Assembly (NCBI GenBank): GCA_034440575.1
Contig: JAOTOL010001646.1
Span: 1,131,501 to 1,195,500, forward strand
Source: Imbricaverruca yamaguchii
Taxonomy: Eukaryota; Arthropoda; Thecostraca; Neoverrucidae
DNA length: 64,000 nt
Reading direction: 5' to 3'
Below, piece after piece: positions 32,400 to 44,929 of the stretch. The notes under the pieces are model-generated. The model searched no databases, had not been told where the DNA came from, and worked only from the letters and a program-made list of their open reading frames with translations. Position 1 is the stretch's first letter. The number at the start of each line of letters is the position of its first letter. The position numbers and the translations under genes are program-made.

Positions 32400-35300
32400 A
32401 ATTTGAACTGTACGTGAGTAGGCTTGATTGTTCGCGACTGAAACAATGCTAGTTTTGCTTGCTTTTATTATTATAATTCTGCCATAATAATAATAAAAAT
32501 ATAATTTTTATTGTTATTATATCTGCTATCATAATTCTGATAAGCTTTGCTTCCCATAATTATGCACCTTTGCTCATAACGGTAGTGCGATGAGGCTCAG
32601 CTTAATCCTATTCCCGTGCAGTTGTTTTGTCCAGATTTATGTGCGAGGTGCAAGCCCGGCCGCCTTCCTCTGATATGTGGAAATCCTTACGTCAGATAAT
32701 CACGCAAAATGCACCAACGAATTGTCGTTGTGAATCGTCTCCAGTTCTCCCTTCATATTGACCAGAAAAGATGTAGAACATATCCAGGAATCCGAACTAT
32801 GGAACATCTTAATATTTCCCCTTTAACCTTACTATGTTTCTCTTATTTCCTCACGTGATCGCGTATATTTTGGTGCAAGGACGTCGCCAGGGGCTGTACA
32901 AGTTGTTATGTTGACACTAATGGCGTGTTTTGAATACTTGTAATCGGATTGCTTCTTGTGATAGCTCAATGAACCTTTTGTGGCATAAGCTATACAGTAA
33001 GGCGTACGTTTCTTATTTAAATAGCAAGTACCGGGCTGAGGCGCTCAAAATCACAATATAACGTCATTTCGAAGCTGAAGATCTTCAATAAAGAACCTTG
33101 GCACCATCTTCCAACCCGCGTAATTTGCTCTTGCTGTATATTTTACTCGTTATATACTTTTAGAATTTGGCAAAGTCAGATATAGGTTGAGAATACACAC
33201 ACTACTTTTAGAATTTGGCAAAGTCAGATATAGGATTGAGAATACACACACACATATATATATATATATCAATCAATATATGGCCTGTATGCCTAAAGTC
33301 TTTGCCATCGATGTGAATATGCGACAAAAAGGTCAATGGCGTTGTCGGTCACACAGACTGCGGAAGTATGACTCGACAATATATCAGTTTGTGTGGTGAT
33401 TCGATGCAGCTTGCGCCCAGCCTGGTGTGTGCAACCAAGCACATCTTTATCTCCTGGAATCGTATGGATCGTATGATAATAGAACTGCTTATCACACGAA
33501 TTTTCCGCATATAAGAGAAATCGGGTATATCCAGGTGTTAACTTTGGATAATTGTGGGAAAATGTTTATTGAGTACTAAGTACTTCTCCCTGGAGAGGCA
33601 ATTTACAATGCCAATTTGCAAAAATACTCCAAATGAAGTGTTCACCGGCCGCAGTTTCAATCTAATGCATGTTCCCATCCTTGCACATGTCATTCAAATG
33701 TCCACCTGGTTTCTGAGAGACTGGTCGAAGAGTCCTGAAACTCAAATCGCCAACTACATAACTCCTTGGTTTCCACCCCCTCGACACGTCGCTGCTTTTT
33801 GTCGAAATATTGCCTAGTTCGCACAGAGTTTGTAGGAACTAAATCAACAGCCACTCAGGGCTGTCGCTTTTCCATGCCGTGGAATACTTCTGTACCAAAA
33901 CTGAGAGCGAGTGACAAAAATTACCCATAACAATTACAGGACACGTCACCATCAAAGCATAATGATAGGAAGCTATGCCGAAGGGAATCATCTGCTCCTT
34001 TTTCAAACTATTATTTGTAGTCACGCACGATGCAATCTCCAGATCAGTCACTCCACGAAAATCATTCCACCGACGACGATAGTCTTCACCGGCTCCTCTT
34101 GGGCTCCGAAGTTGCACAACAGTTAGTTGCTCACCGGGCAGCCTCAGGGGCTAGCAATGCAATTACGTAAACCATTCCGATCGTCATTGGAAGACAGAGA
34201 ATAGTCAAATCAATCGTCATTTTGTGATCGATAAGTACATTTGCGGGCGTCTGCATCATACCGTTATTTTTACGGTTCGTTCACCGCTGAAATTGACCCA
34301 GATGGGAAGCTCAGGAAATCGCGTGTTAATTTTTCGTGCGGTGGCGTTCGCTGTTTTTCTTCATTAACCTCCTTCACGCAGCGAATAATTGATAAGCTGC
34401 TATCGTACCTGCACCATTAGGGGATATTGCGACACCATCGATGGCGAGAGACATGTCATCCATGCCGTGCCGTGCCGTGTCATCCATGCCATGCCGTCAT
34501 AAGTTTACACTGTTTGTGAGGAAGTTGCGTGACAACTATGCAGTGTTGGTCTAGCTGCTCTTGCATCTGTGAGCAAGAAAGTGCAACCCAAAGCTAGTAT
34601 GAAGTATATCAAAATCTAGCCACATTTTCACTTCGTCGCTGAATATTGTTAGTGAAGTTGTTTTGCCAGGCGTTAATTCGTGGTGCGTGTGCTAATGCTC
34701 TGCGGAAAATCGCGTCCTAAAAACAATTCCTTCGCAACCTTATAAGTAAGCCTGAACAATTCAGAATCCACGCCAGACAATATTTGTTGGAAAGATGTGG
34801 CTGAGCTCACCGTAACTTGTTCCGTGCGCGTGATCGCGTAATTACACGCCAGCGGTCGAGTTTCGAACAGAGTCGTGCTACCGGCGACCGAACACCCCGC
34901 CAACACGATACCGCAGCGTGTCGGCCTGCCGCCAGCTAGTGCTCCTGTGCCGAGGTCGCGGACCGAACGACGATTTCAAATCGATGTCCCGCTGCAACGA
35001 GTGCATATGGGACACCGGGCTCGTACGCCGGCTGCCGCCACGGCCGGTGAAAGCTTAGTGGCTGCGCTGGTCCGCGCCGATGACAACGTTACGGCCGGTC
35101 ACCACCTGCCACAAAACGGAGCCGATGCGTCGATACAGCGATACGCCTGATGCAACGGTGGAGCTTTGGCACCGGGCACTGGCGTGGTCGGCGCGGTGGC
35201 GCGACCTTGAGATCTCTTGGTACCATTTCAGTTTTCTCTGTTCTCATTTGCACACTAATGTTCAGGTCCGCATTGCTTGTGATGCGTAAAAATATGTTGT

Positions 35301-35780
35301 TCGCCACGGCATCCGAAATCTGAGATGTTCTGCACTGGTTCGTGACAAGGCACTAAGAATTTCCATCAAGTGCGCATTACTGTAATTTGATGTTAGCTAA
35401 ACGTTCGGTTGTGGAAGTCATGTGTCCTTGGCAGCGAATCGCTCCACCACAGAACATACGGTCGTAAGCTTATTTCTGCGTGATCACATGGCCATTGCGT
35501 GCTGATGCACAATTGTGGTGAAACGTTTGTGTAGTCCATGTGTCGTCAGCATTTCGTGTTCATGGTGGTGAACACATTTTCAAGGAAATGTTGTATTTTG
35601 AGACGGAGGCATGACAACATTGCGGATTGAATTAGTGAATCTGTGTGCCATTAAAGGAAAATGATGATGACGTATTTGGTAAAAGAGGCGTTTGGTAGGA
35701 CAAACGGCAACATTACGACGGGGTAGCTGACTTGACTATTGGCCAGCTTAAACATATGTTCCGAAGATAAATGCTGATGC
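32400..35780. other. Spacer, no gene called
   Basis: Includes a direct duplication near 33.16-33.25 kb (acttttagaatttggcaaag, twice) and a short CpG-richer stretch at 34.86-35.17 kb with two competing plus-strand readings (VPLQRVHMGHRARTP; SMSRCNECIWDTGLV). Neither is supported by a family match. Confidence 0.4.
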
Positions 35781-35789
35781 AAGGGCCAT

Positions 35790-35845
35790 GGGCGCTGCAT
35801 GACCAATGTAGTCGATGCGCTCTAAAAAGCCCTAATAACTAACTG
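35790..35845 (+). mobile_element. SINE family B 3'-end fragment
   Basis: GACCAATGTAGTCGATGCGC followed by ctctaaaaagccctaataac, the same end as at 30.9 and 40.6 kb. Confidence 0.65.
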
Positions 35846-36117
35846 ATGCGAGAGGCAAGGGGGAGTATGGTCGGTATTAGAGTACGATCTTTTTTATGCC
35901 TAATTTATTCCCACACAGTGCCATATTTAGTTAATGCTGTCAGAGCATCGCCCTCTGCAGGTTTTTTCTTTCTCACGCAGGCATGTGGCGCATTCGTATT
36001 GTTGATGGAGCCGCCTTCAATACGGCATGATTTTATATCCCTGCTGAAGGATGCTGCATGTTTTCGTAATTATGTACCGTTTTCAAGGATATATTGATCT
36101 TCATGTTGAATTAGTAG

Positions 36118-36288
36118 TTGGCGGGCGCGAGTAGTCTAGGCGTAAGGCGTCCGTCTTCCCGCCTTCCAACCGTAAGGTGGTGGTTTTGAGTCCCACCTGT
36201 CCTTACTCTTCGCCAACGATCAATTGGTGTGAGATATTGGCGACGCGGTATGACCCAATAGTCGTCGAGTCGTAAAAGCTAATAACGA
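36118..36288 (+). mobile_element. tRNA-derived SINE, family C
   Basis: GAGTAGTCTAGGCGTAAGGC (A-box side), GGTTTTGAGTCCCACCTG (B box), then ATTGGCGACGCGGTATGACC. It shares head and body with the minus-strand copy at 31.3 kb. Confidence 0.75.
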
Positions 36289-36589
36289 ACCGAATCGGCA
36301 ATTGACTTCTCGTCACGGCGCCATGCATATTGACCGGTTGCAAATTAATATTTTTGTTTCCTTGCGTAATAGTTGTGCAATGACATCCTGGACGTCCTGG
36401 GAGACTTCAGTGAAAGGGCGTGGGCCGTAATCTGCGCAAAATGTTTCGTGCCGGAAGGACGCCATGGATCAGCCAGCTGCCATAAAGAAGTCATCATCTG
36501 ACCTTAACTGCCAGCTAATGCCAGGCGGTTTTTCTGAGCTTCATTCATTCATAATTGAATTTAATATGTCTGGCGTGCACCTGGACAGC

Positions 36590-37067
36590 CCGGGGAGGGC
36601 TTGTGACCGCGCGCGTGCGCGTATTACCGGCCCGTCACGTGATCACCACCAGCCGGGTGGCGATGGCATAGTTCCGTTCACAGCCCGACTTCGAGCCTGA
36701 TTAGTCCGGGTTAATCGGCCCGGGCCGATGCGACGGGCTTCACAACGCGCGGTCGCCGCCCCGCCGGTCTGCACGGTGACCCAGAGGTCGGCGGCGGCGA
36801 CGCCGATGCCAATCGGGCGGGGTCGTTATGACCGTGACCTACCGGTGGACTGATTGGGGGAGACGTGTGGTTGAAACGGACGGGGTCGATTTGCCGTTGT
36901 CGGTGTCGGAGCGATTCCAGGACAAGCTGACGAGGCATGCCCACCGCATCCCCTCCGATGTTGCTCAACATGAGGGTCAGCGGCTGCAATGGTCCGGGTT
37001 ACGATTGTGTGATGTTCAGTTTTTGGGCGTCTACGAAATCGTGAGTTACAGGCCATCGAAATTTTGA
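36590..37067 (+). other. CpG-rich block with an uncertain ORF
   Basis: A GC-rich island in AT-moderate surroundings. From 36828 a plus-strand frame reads MTVTYRWTDWGRRVVETDGV and continues with LSVSERFQDKLTRHAHRIPS to a stop at 37067. It is protein-like in composition but matches no family I know and has no clear splice sites. Confidence 0.3.
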
Positions 37068-37654
37068 GGTGGCTAAGAACGTGCATATAGAAAATGTATA
37101 AACCAGCTTTTTAGTGTTAGCTTGCGTAACGTATTACTTGAGGGAGAAAATCCTGACCAATGCAGTACAAATTGGTTCAATTTTCCGAGGTCAACTTTAG
37201 ATCACGTGAAATAGTGACATTTTATTCACCGTGACCTCTTGAAAAAATCATATTTTGGTGTTTTGTTTTCTTTGCCAGGACTTCCTCATTAATGCCATTA
37301 TGCCACCGATATCACCATTGTGCTCAGCGAACTTGTACCTTTCGAATTGCATCTGTCAGTTACGTTCCAAGTCACATGGGTAACACTATGGAGGTCATGT
37401 CAGACCATGACATTTAACTCGTGTAGCCAATCATGGAGTCGGCTTTGCAAACGAAATGTTTACGTCGTCAGTTTGACAGTTGATTGAACACGTTTATATA
37501 TCTTGTGTAATGGAAACAATTTATGTTGGACTTCTTGAAAGATGGCGAGCTCCATGAAACGTCACTGGGTCACGAGGTAGAAAGCTTACTCGAGGAGATC
37601 TCACTTGTATTGCAACGGGCAGGTCGTCCGCCTCTTGCTTGAGGGTTTGCTTTT

Positions 37655-37795
37655 CGATATTTCAGGGAGGGTCGATCGACGGGGTTGGTTGGTAACTGGT
37701 TCAGTGTCCAGAGTGCAACCAAGAAGGGCCCTGGTGGCTCATAGTTGCACTGTACTTTTTATGTCTTTATGTCTTTTATGCCTCCAAATAATATA
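37655..37795 (+). mobile_element. CR1-like LINE 3' end (copy 4)
   Basis: Only the 3' UTR: ttcagggagggtcgatc, gtccagagtgcaaccaagaa, CTCATAGTTGCACTGTAC and the octamer tail TTTATGTCTTTATGTC. The tail is the cleanest of the four copies. Confidence 0.88.
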
Positions 37796-37799
37796 TAAA

Positions 37800-39910
37800 C
37801 GTTTGGTAAGCTGATTGCTGTCCTTAAAAGCTAAATTATTTTTGGTATGGACTTTCTCCGTGACATCATAATTTACATAGCCTGTATCTCGCGTTCCTTT
37901 CACCTATGGAGGTGAATATCTCAATCATTATCTGGGCGTCAAATAACACCGTACACCCGCCTTATCAACACAAGAGAACGTGTGGGGAACAATTTGTGGT
38001 CCGGCCTGGTGACTTGTCATGGGATCGTTCCTCAGTGGATTGGTGATGGTGGGGTTAACTGAAAGTTAAATGTGACTAGACTTTTGACTCATCGACGGTT
38101 CATCTTATCAGCGTTTTACCGGTATGCTTAGTTGAGACATCTTTTTTATTGCTGACGAAATCCTAGTACCCGTCCTTGAGATCTCGTAAACCCACGACCC
38201 AATTTCGCGCGAGACAGTGGACGCGAATCATCATTCCGACAGGAAATCCAGCCGCCCATGTCTTTACAATGGTGAGTGAGGGACAACTCGTGAACCAGAA
38301 GTAGCGAGGCTGTGTATCTTGCATTTCTCTCTGGAGGCTCACTCGGATTTGCATACGATGTTGCTTGAATTATCCCCAAAGGTGCATTCTGACTGCAAAA
38401 TATAATTGGTGGGAGACGGTGCTGGGATCTCAACACGAGTTATGTATATTGCCCTCGGCTAACTCTAACTTAGCTAACTTTTCAGAAAGCACACCGTCAG
38501 ATTGTCTCTTGTGATCAACTGGTGTAGGGTGTATTTCGTAAGTGTCAACTTCCGTGGGCGTTTATTAAAAATGCCCGTTTAAAAAACTCTAGATTTTGGC
38601 TTATGTATTCTTCATGACTAATCACAATATCACCTTATTATAATACATGAACCATGGATCGTACCCATGATACATGCATGAATACGTGCATTCATACTGA
38701 CGCATGCATGCATGCGCATGTCAATATGAATGATTGATATATATGACATATACGTGCCTACAATCTCCAATTGATCACAATGGACACTCAGATAATGTTT
38801 TCTGCACGCGTGTGTACTTGCAGGTATGCATGCATGTATGCACACATTTATTTATATGTATATTTGTATTTATTCCTTCATTCATTCATTCATTCATTCA
38901 ACTATTCATTAATTTATTCATTCTCGTTTAGTTGTCCTATGCTCATGTTTATTGCAGAAGCTGACGTAGACACGAGGGAAAGGTGGACGTATTTTAAGCA
39001 TTTTATGCGAGGATGGAATTTGGGACATGTATAGCTCGAATGCCTCATCTGAAGTTCGCTGTAGCTGCACATGTGAAGCGTCTGCTCAATGTAGGAAGTA
39101 ATAGCAGACATTAATGACAGTGATATTTGGTCACAGCAATATGTCAGAAGTCCAAGTTTCCCCGCATATTGAGACCTGTGAGGAGTGTACGAGACGTGTA
39201 CGAGTGTACGAATGTTTGCTGCGCATCTGCTCCCACTACTGACCACAAATCTATCCTTTCTTTGTAGATATATGTTATAGTTATAGTTAGTTATACACAG
39301 ACTGCCACTGCACGTGGAGGACATGCATCGTGAAATAAATAAATAAATAAATAAATGACAAAATTAATGTAGAGTGTAACAAATTGGGTGTCGCCTCTAT
39401 TCCAGATGAATCTTGTGTAGTCAAACGATGAATCTGGCTAAGGCAAGCAAATTAGGAAAGTAATGGTCCCCAACCCAGGTATTTATCAAGCTGCTATTGA
39501 CCGCGAGTACCACTTATGACTTCCATGTCATCAGCACAGAAGTCCCAGTTGGGATGCCACCCACCTCTGTATAATGTCCAGAATACACCTCTCCTCCCCC
39601 TCAAAGTTCGAGTCTTGGATGCGCCACCGATTCCTCGGAGCACTCTTAATTAAATGATGATGAAACTCGTCACCACAAAACACGAAGTGTGTACGAATCA
39701 AGTCAGCAGTCTACTCCACCGTATTGTCCTGTCTCCACCCCTCCGTGCATCGTCGGCGGTGGATATAATCTCTCCCGTATCCAGTCCTGTCTACTCCGTG
39801 TCTCGTTCGCGGTGAATATCGTCTCTCCCGCATCCCGTCCAGTACAGGTCTTCCGTTAAGTTCTGCTTTCCTTCTACAAAAACGCCTCGGGCAGAATTAC
39901 TTCAGCAGAC
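37800..39910. other. Spacer with simple repeats
   Basis: Contains an (ATTC)n run at 38875-38925 and (AAAT)n at 39336-39356. A weak two-unit duplication of about 62 bp lies at 39.72-39.85 kb (ctctcccgtatcc-like). No gene seen. Confidence 0.5.
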
Positions 39911-39917
39911 GTAGGGT

Positions 39918-40541
39918 GACGAGGCCACGTCACAGGTGCACCGTTGGTTTTCAAAGTTGAACAGCGGAGACCTGGAAATCCGTGGCAAGGATAGGACTGG
40001 TCATTCTGTAGATGCCTCAGACGACGAACATGTGGAAAAGGTTCGTCAACTGCTTCGACATTGTGATGTTGTGATGATTCGACATTGTGAAAAGGATTCG
40101 ATCAGACGACGAACATTTGGAAAGATTCGACAAATGATCCGTCGAGCCACCAATTTTCTACGACTAAATTATAATTTATCCGGTGACTTCAAGATGAGGT
40201 CAGAAGGAAGAGGACTGAGCCGTAGGCGTGCGGCGACTGGTTCTTCCACCTTAGACAATGCGCCGGTACGTTGAAGTCTGCTGGTGACCGGCTGGATAAC
40301 AGATGTGGGGATGTAGACGGCTCCCAAACCTTCATACTCGCCAGATCTGGCTCACAGTGATATCTTGCTGTTCCCAAAGCTGAAATATGAGCTGAGATGG
40401 AAGAGATTCAGCAACGTGAAGGTCATGAAGTAGGCATCGCAAGACGTTCTGAAACTTCTGTCAATGAATGACTTCCACAGGTGCTTCCAGCGGAAGAGTG
40501 GCTTAGGGCGGTGAGCGGATGCGGGAGGAGAGCACTTTGAG
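39918..40541 (+). pseudogene. Mariner-family DNA transposon relic
   Basis: The N-terminal helix-turn-helix end is visible as QVHRWFSKLNSGDLEIRGKD and the C-terminal end as PSYSPDLAHSDILLFPKLKY, RWKRFSNVKVMK-stop, DFHRCFQRKSG and GGEHFE. YSPDLA is the mariner motif that contains the third catalytic aspartate. The intervening catalytic domain with the first two aspartates is missing or scrambled (a 40-50-bp duplication with GACGACGAACAT lies at 40.02-40.12 kb), and stops are present, so it is dead. Inverted terminal repeats were not identified. Confidence 0.87.
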
Positions 40542-40602
40542 CAAGGCACGTTTAGTGTGTGTGTGTTTTTTTTGTGCCGCTTGAATAAATTGCTCGCTGT
40601 AT

Positions 40603-40642
40603 GGCCGAAGCAGTCGATGCGCCCCTAAGCCCCCGAATAAAT
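40603..40642 (+). mobile_element. SINE family B 3'-end fragment
   Basis: GGCCGAAGCAGTCGATGCGC-CCCTAAGCCC, nearly identical to 30.9 kb. Confidence 0.65.
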
Positions 40643-40849
40643 TGCTCTATCAGCATTCTCTCATTACTTTTTGAGCACATCACGTACAACGTGAAGTGCT
40701 GTTAAAAGCTTCCTGGCGGCAAAAGTACGCCCGGGGACCTCGTTAGTTGAAAACAAAGTTTAAACGCACTTCGTGAGGAATACTCTTGTTTAAGTTGGTG
40801 TTGACACAACTCAAAAAGCACCTTGCTATTGTGTTGCATCGTGCAATTA

Positions 40850-42010
40850 TATTGTGATTGTTAGGCAGACTCGGCCCGATGTTCGGCGAGCGAGCAAATA
40901 CGTTCCACAGTGGTTCCTGGTCGTGATGACGGTAGTTCGTGAACCGCTGTGGCCGGTGACGTCACCACCGGGCTACGTCACGGTCGGGATATGTGTCGGG
41001 CGGTGGCAGTACGGCCGGCCGGCCGGCAATATCATGTAAATCTGGTGACCGCGGCATATTCGACCCGACGGGGTCTGGCTGTCGCGAGACAAACAAGTAC
41101 CGACAGCTCGCTGGACTGGTGGCTCTCTGGGCCGTCGTCGTGTGGTTGGGCTGCCAAGTCCAGTCTCTGTTACCGCCCACAGTTCACCCATCTGGGTTTG
41201 GATGAGTTTGGTAAAAGATGGAAAGTGGTCAAAAATTTAACTTGTGGTTAGTATTTGTGCCGGTGGTCTCTTCTGGTGGTTGTTGGTGTCATCCCGAGAC
41301 GAAATCTGATAAATGGAAGCAAAGCTTGGTTGCCAAGCCCATTTTGCTCGTCAACGTCTACCTCGGTGTCGATTCCACCTGATTTGTGTTACCCAAATAT
41401 TCCACATCAAATACGAATTTTGTGATGGTTGCCTGGCATGCTTGGTAGTGGAATTGAATGAAATTGAACAGCAAAGACACCGATGTGATGCAGGAAATAG
41501 TGAGAACTATGCTGGGAAAGTGTGCAATCTCCCTCCTGAATGTGTCCGTGTGTGTACCACGCACTTTTAACTTCGCCCATACCCGTTCACTCCACTGCTT
41601 CTGTCCACCAATCCTCTTTCTGTGTTGTCTTTCTTCCAACCGAACAGCTTCCTAACTGCCTTTGTCTCTGAGTGTGTTCTGTTGTTTCATTCAGGCAGTG
41701 ACACGGTCCTTTCCCCCGACGAAACTAGACACCACCCAGCTAAGACGAGTGGATTGCAGACGCTGAGAGGGCCTTCAACTTGCGGCGATCACGTCTGGCG
41801 ATCACGATCACGTCCCATCGCGATCGGTCTGGTGTCATGAGCAATCATGACAAGTATTGAAAGGCAGCGCAAGCTACAGTATCTTCAGCGCGGAAAGCAA
41901 CTCGTAGCGCCCAGTCGGGCTGGCTTCTCGCACAGATTGGCACAGATTTGCGTTGCCGGCAAACGCCAGAACATCCCCACCTTTCTCACTCCCTCACATG
42001 AAGAACCGTC
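40850..42010. other. Spacer with GC-richer stretches, no gene called
   Basis: Several overlapping ORFs on both strands at 40.85-41.25 kb, none with family motifs or a clear splice pair. Confidence 0.4.
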
Positions 42011-42017
42011 ACGTCAC

Positions 42018-42056
42018 AATCGTGCACAGGCTTCCCCTCGGAGCCTGTGCACGATT
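42018..42056. repeat. Perfect 15-bp inverted repeat, 9-nt loop
   Basis: Arms AATCGTGCACAGGCT (42018-42032) and AGCCTGTGCACGATT (42042-42056), loop TCCCCTCGG. No T-run follows, so a bacterial-type terminator is not implied. Confidence 0.95.
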
Positions 42057-42547
42057 CCCATGGCATCGTGTCGGCTTTGTTGTGTCGGTATAACATTTTA
42101 GGGAACCGTGTAGTGCGAATTATGCCCCACATTTAATTGATAAGTTAATCATGTAAAAACTTCTGCTTGACTCACTGGCGGGTTTAAAAGAGGGTGATAC
42201 GAACCCCATATCCCTTCTCCTTTGGGTTCTGCAAAATGTCGAAATTGTAGCACTTTCACCTAGAATTCGATTCATTGCCCTCTGATTTCTCCGGCGCTCT
42301 CCCGATACTCCCGTAATACACAGTTACGAACCAATAAACACTCCACACCCTCATTTGGTCATCGGTAATATCTGTTAAAACATGACCCACCCGTGTCTAA
42401 CTTTGTCAATCAGAAATTGACGCAATATTTCGCGTAGATATACAGTTGCCTGTGTCCATGTCTAGGAAGGGTTTGGCACCATTGTGAGGATGGAGACCAC
42501 CGCACTATGAGAAGCGCCGGCGCGGACGGCCGCGTTCGTGTCACCAG

Positions 42548-42880
42548 CCGGTGGAGGGCTCGGCGTGCGTATGGCCAGCCGATGGAGGGCTCGGGGCGTA
42601 TGAGGTTGTGCGTATGGCCAGCCGGGGGGCCGGCGCCAGCCTGTGGAGGGCTCGGCGTGCGTATGGCCAGCCGGTGGAGGGCTCGGCGTGCGTATGGCCA
42701 GCCGGTGGAGGGCTCGGCGTGCGTATGGCCAGCCGGTGGAGGGCTCGGCGTGCGTATGGCCAGCCGGTGGAGGGCTCGGCGTGCGTATGGCCAGCCGGTG
42801 GGGGACTCGGCGTGCGTATGGCCAGCCGGTGGGGGACTCGGCGTGCGTATGACCAGCCTGTGGAGGGCTCGGCGCCGATT
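42548..42880 (+). repeat. 31-bp minisatellite, about 10 units
   Basis: Unit CCAGCCGGTGGAGGGCTCGG plus CGTGCGTATGG, with two rearranged units near the left end and GGGGGACTCGG variants near the right end. Each unit contains GTGCGT, a donor-like hexamer. Confidence 0.94.
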
Positions 42881-42999
42881 GGAGGCGCACCAATGCTGCG
42901 GATGATGAGCACACCGTGCGTGTGTTCTGCGTGACGTATTGGTGCGATGGTATTACATGACTCGCTGCATTTGCCATTTGCGGAATTTGCCAATGCAGG

Positions 43000-43525
43000 T
43001 AAATTGTTAACGCTCAACATTCCGCCCTAATATTCTGGTGGGGACGCTTTGGACACGTGGTGCCTTTGTGTTGTTTCCCCAGGATTGACGCGTTCCCAGG
43101 TTTTTCGGGGTTGGAATTTGACTTCGCTGGGCGGTACCTGTTTGTCCCACGATACCTGGATAAGCACTCGCACGGAGATATTTGCCGTGTTCTAACACAC
43201 TGGTACATTTCAGTGATCGTTACGGAGAAGACTAATATACTCCTGCGGTATCTCCACTGGCGGTGGGAGAAGAAGGTGAGGTTTTCGGGTGAACAGTTTG
43301 AATGTTGATATCCCTCACCAGGGAGGCATCCGTTGACTTCATTGATTCCTCGTATTCGACCCGTAATAAGTGTAATCATATTTCGTAATAATCCGCTAAT
43401 AATTCGTTGCAATAGTATCTATTCTTCAGAACATAGGTTCATTTACCAATTAATTCAGCGTTAGTATTTTCATGGAAAGCACTGTAGGACTTCGCGTATG
43501 TGATGCCGATCCTACCTCATATCCA
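43000..43525. other. Spacer with one uncertain ORF
   Basis: A plus-strand frame after gttgtttccccag (43057-43308) reads GLEFDFAGRYLFVPRYLD and on to a stop. It is suggestive but unrecognised, so I do not call it. Confidence 0.3.
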
Positions 43526-43528
43526 CCA

Positions 43529-43562
43529 GTAATATATATGTATATATATGTGTATATATATG

Positions 43563-43655
<93 letters not shown>

Positions 43656-43660
43656 ATGAA
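43529..43660. repeat. (TA)n microsatellite
   Basis: TATATG-interrupted at the left, then pure (TA)n. Confidence 0.97.
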
Positions 43661-43664
43661 TGTA

Positions 43665-44929
43665 TGTATTTGTTAAATATAATGTAGCGATAACGAAATT
43701 GAACAGCTTCCGTCTTTGCATTCTATGTTCAATCTCACTGAAATTTCTTTAAATGAACTTTTTCCTCACGAATTCCGACTACATGTTTTCGACATCGCGC
43801 CCTTGAAGGTGCATCTGTTTTGCGCTAAATTTATCAGACATTTCATATCTCAGGTTTTCAATTTCATTGATAAGTCGGATCACAGTTAAGTAATGTCAGG
43901 AAGTATGCGGCATTAATTGTGATTTTATAACAATGGTCATCTCAAGAAGTTCAAATGACTCAAATTCGATTGTGCTGCTCAAACTCATTCATTCGCTGCC
44001 AACTGAGGTATGTGTGATTGTGTTTAGAAATTTGTTTGGGCGTATTCCGCCGTGGTACCAGAGCTGCTGAACTGCAAAACGCTAGCCATGTGCAAACTGC
44101 ATCATCATTATTCGTATCTGCTGCATCCAGAACCTCTGTGGAACTGTTCAATGTCGACGATCACTTGGCTGTATTAATGTTGATGGTCGTCATGATGAAC
44201 GTCATAATATATTTAATGTAATTTCTGATCAGAACAATAATACCAATACTACTACCAATAGCAGGGTAAGGATAATAGTAGTCCATCTATTAACGTGCTC
44301 ATCATGGCGATTTGATTATCCAGTTATCGTTCTCGGGTGTTAAAATATTTCAGCGTATAATGTATGTGTTGTACCCGTATAATGGTCAAGTCATGTAGCA
44401 CATAATGACCGTTGTTTTTCTATAGCGCTAGAGCCGCGGAGTTCGTTGTTTGCCACGAGATCATTTCAATGTCGTGTTTTAAAATGCTCGAGATTAGCGT
44501 AGGGACTCATTTTATAGGGGCTCGTTAGCAACACCTGAGAACCAATACTTACGCCATTGGTGGACTTGTATGATGTGATGTGATTACATTTAATTGTAAG
44601 CACAGCTCCCAAGTTCATCATCTTTGCTGATGATGAGTTTTTGCTTTGCTTGCTGATTGCTTTGTTCATGTCGCCATCATCCAAGTGCATTTTGCAAGTG
44701 CTACTTCCCGAACTTCGGCTAAATTTGTGGATAAATATTACTTCGTCGTTATTGAGATGGTTTGGACGTTTCCGTCACGACCCTCCACTTTGTAAAAGTC
44801 TATTCCAGGTCACTGTCCGAATTGCAGCCGATTTCTGTACATTGCATCAATTTCTCAGTGGACCAAAATAGCCTCGTTCCGAGTTTCGGTAGCGACAACA
44901 CCGTTCAGTGGTGACATTTCTATTAGCAG
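43665..44929. other. Spacer or intron upstream of a terminal exon
   Basis: No exon or transposon recognised. Confidence 0.4.

Noticed and set aside
34875..35150. 91-codon plus-strand ORF and an overlapping Cys-containing reading
   Set aside because: Two frames compete in a CpG-richer stretch and no family motif supports either.
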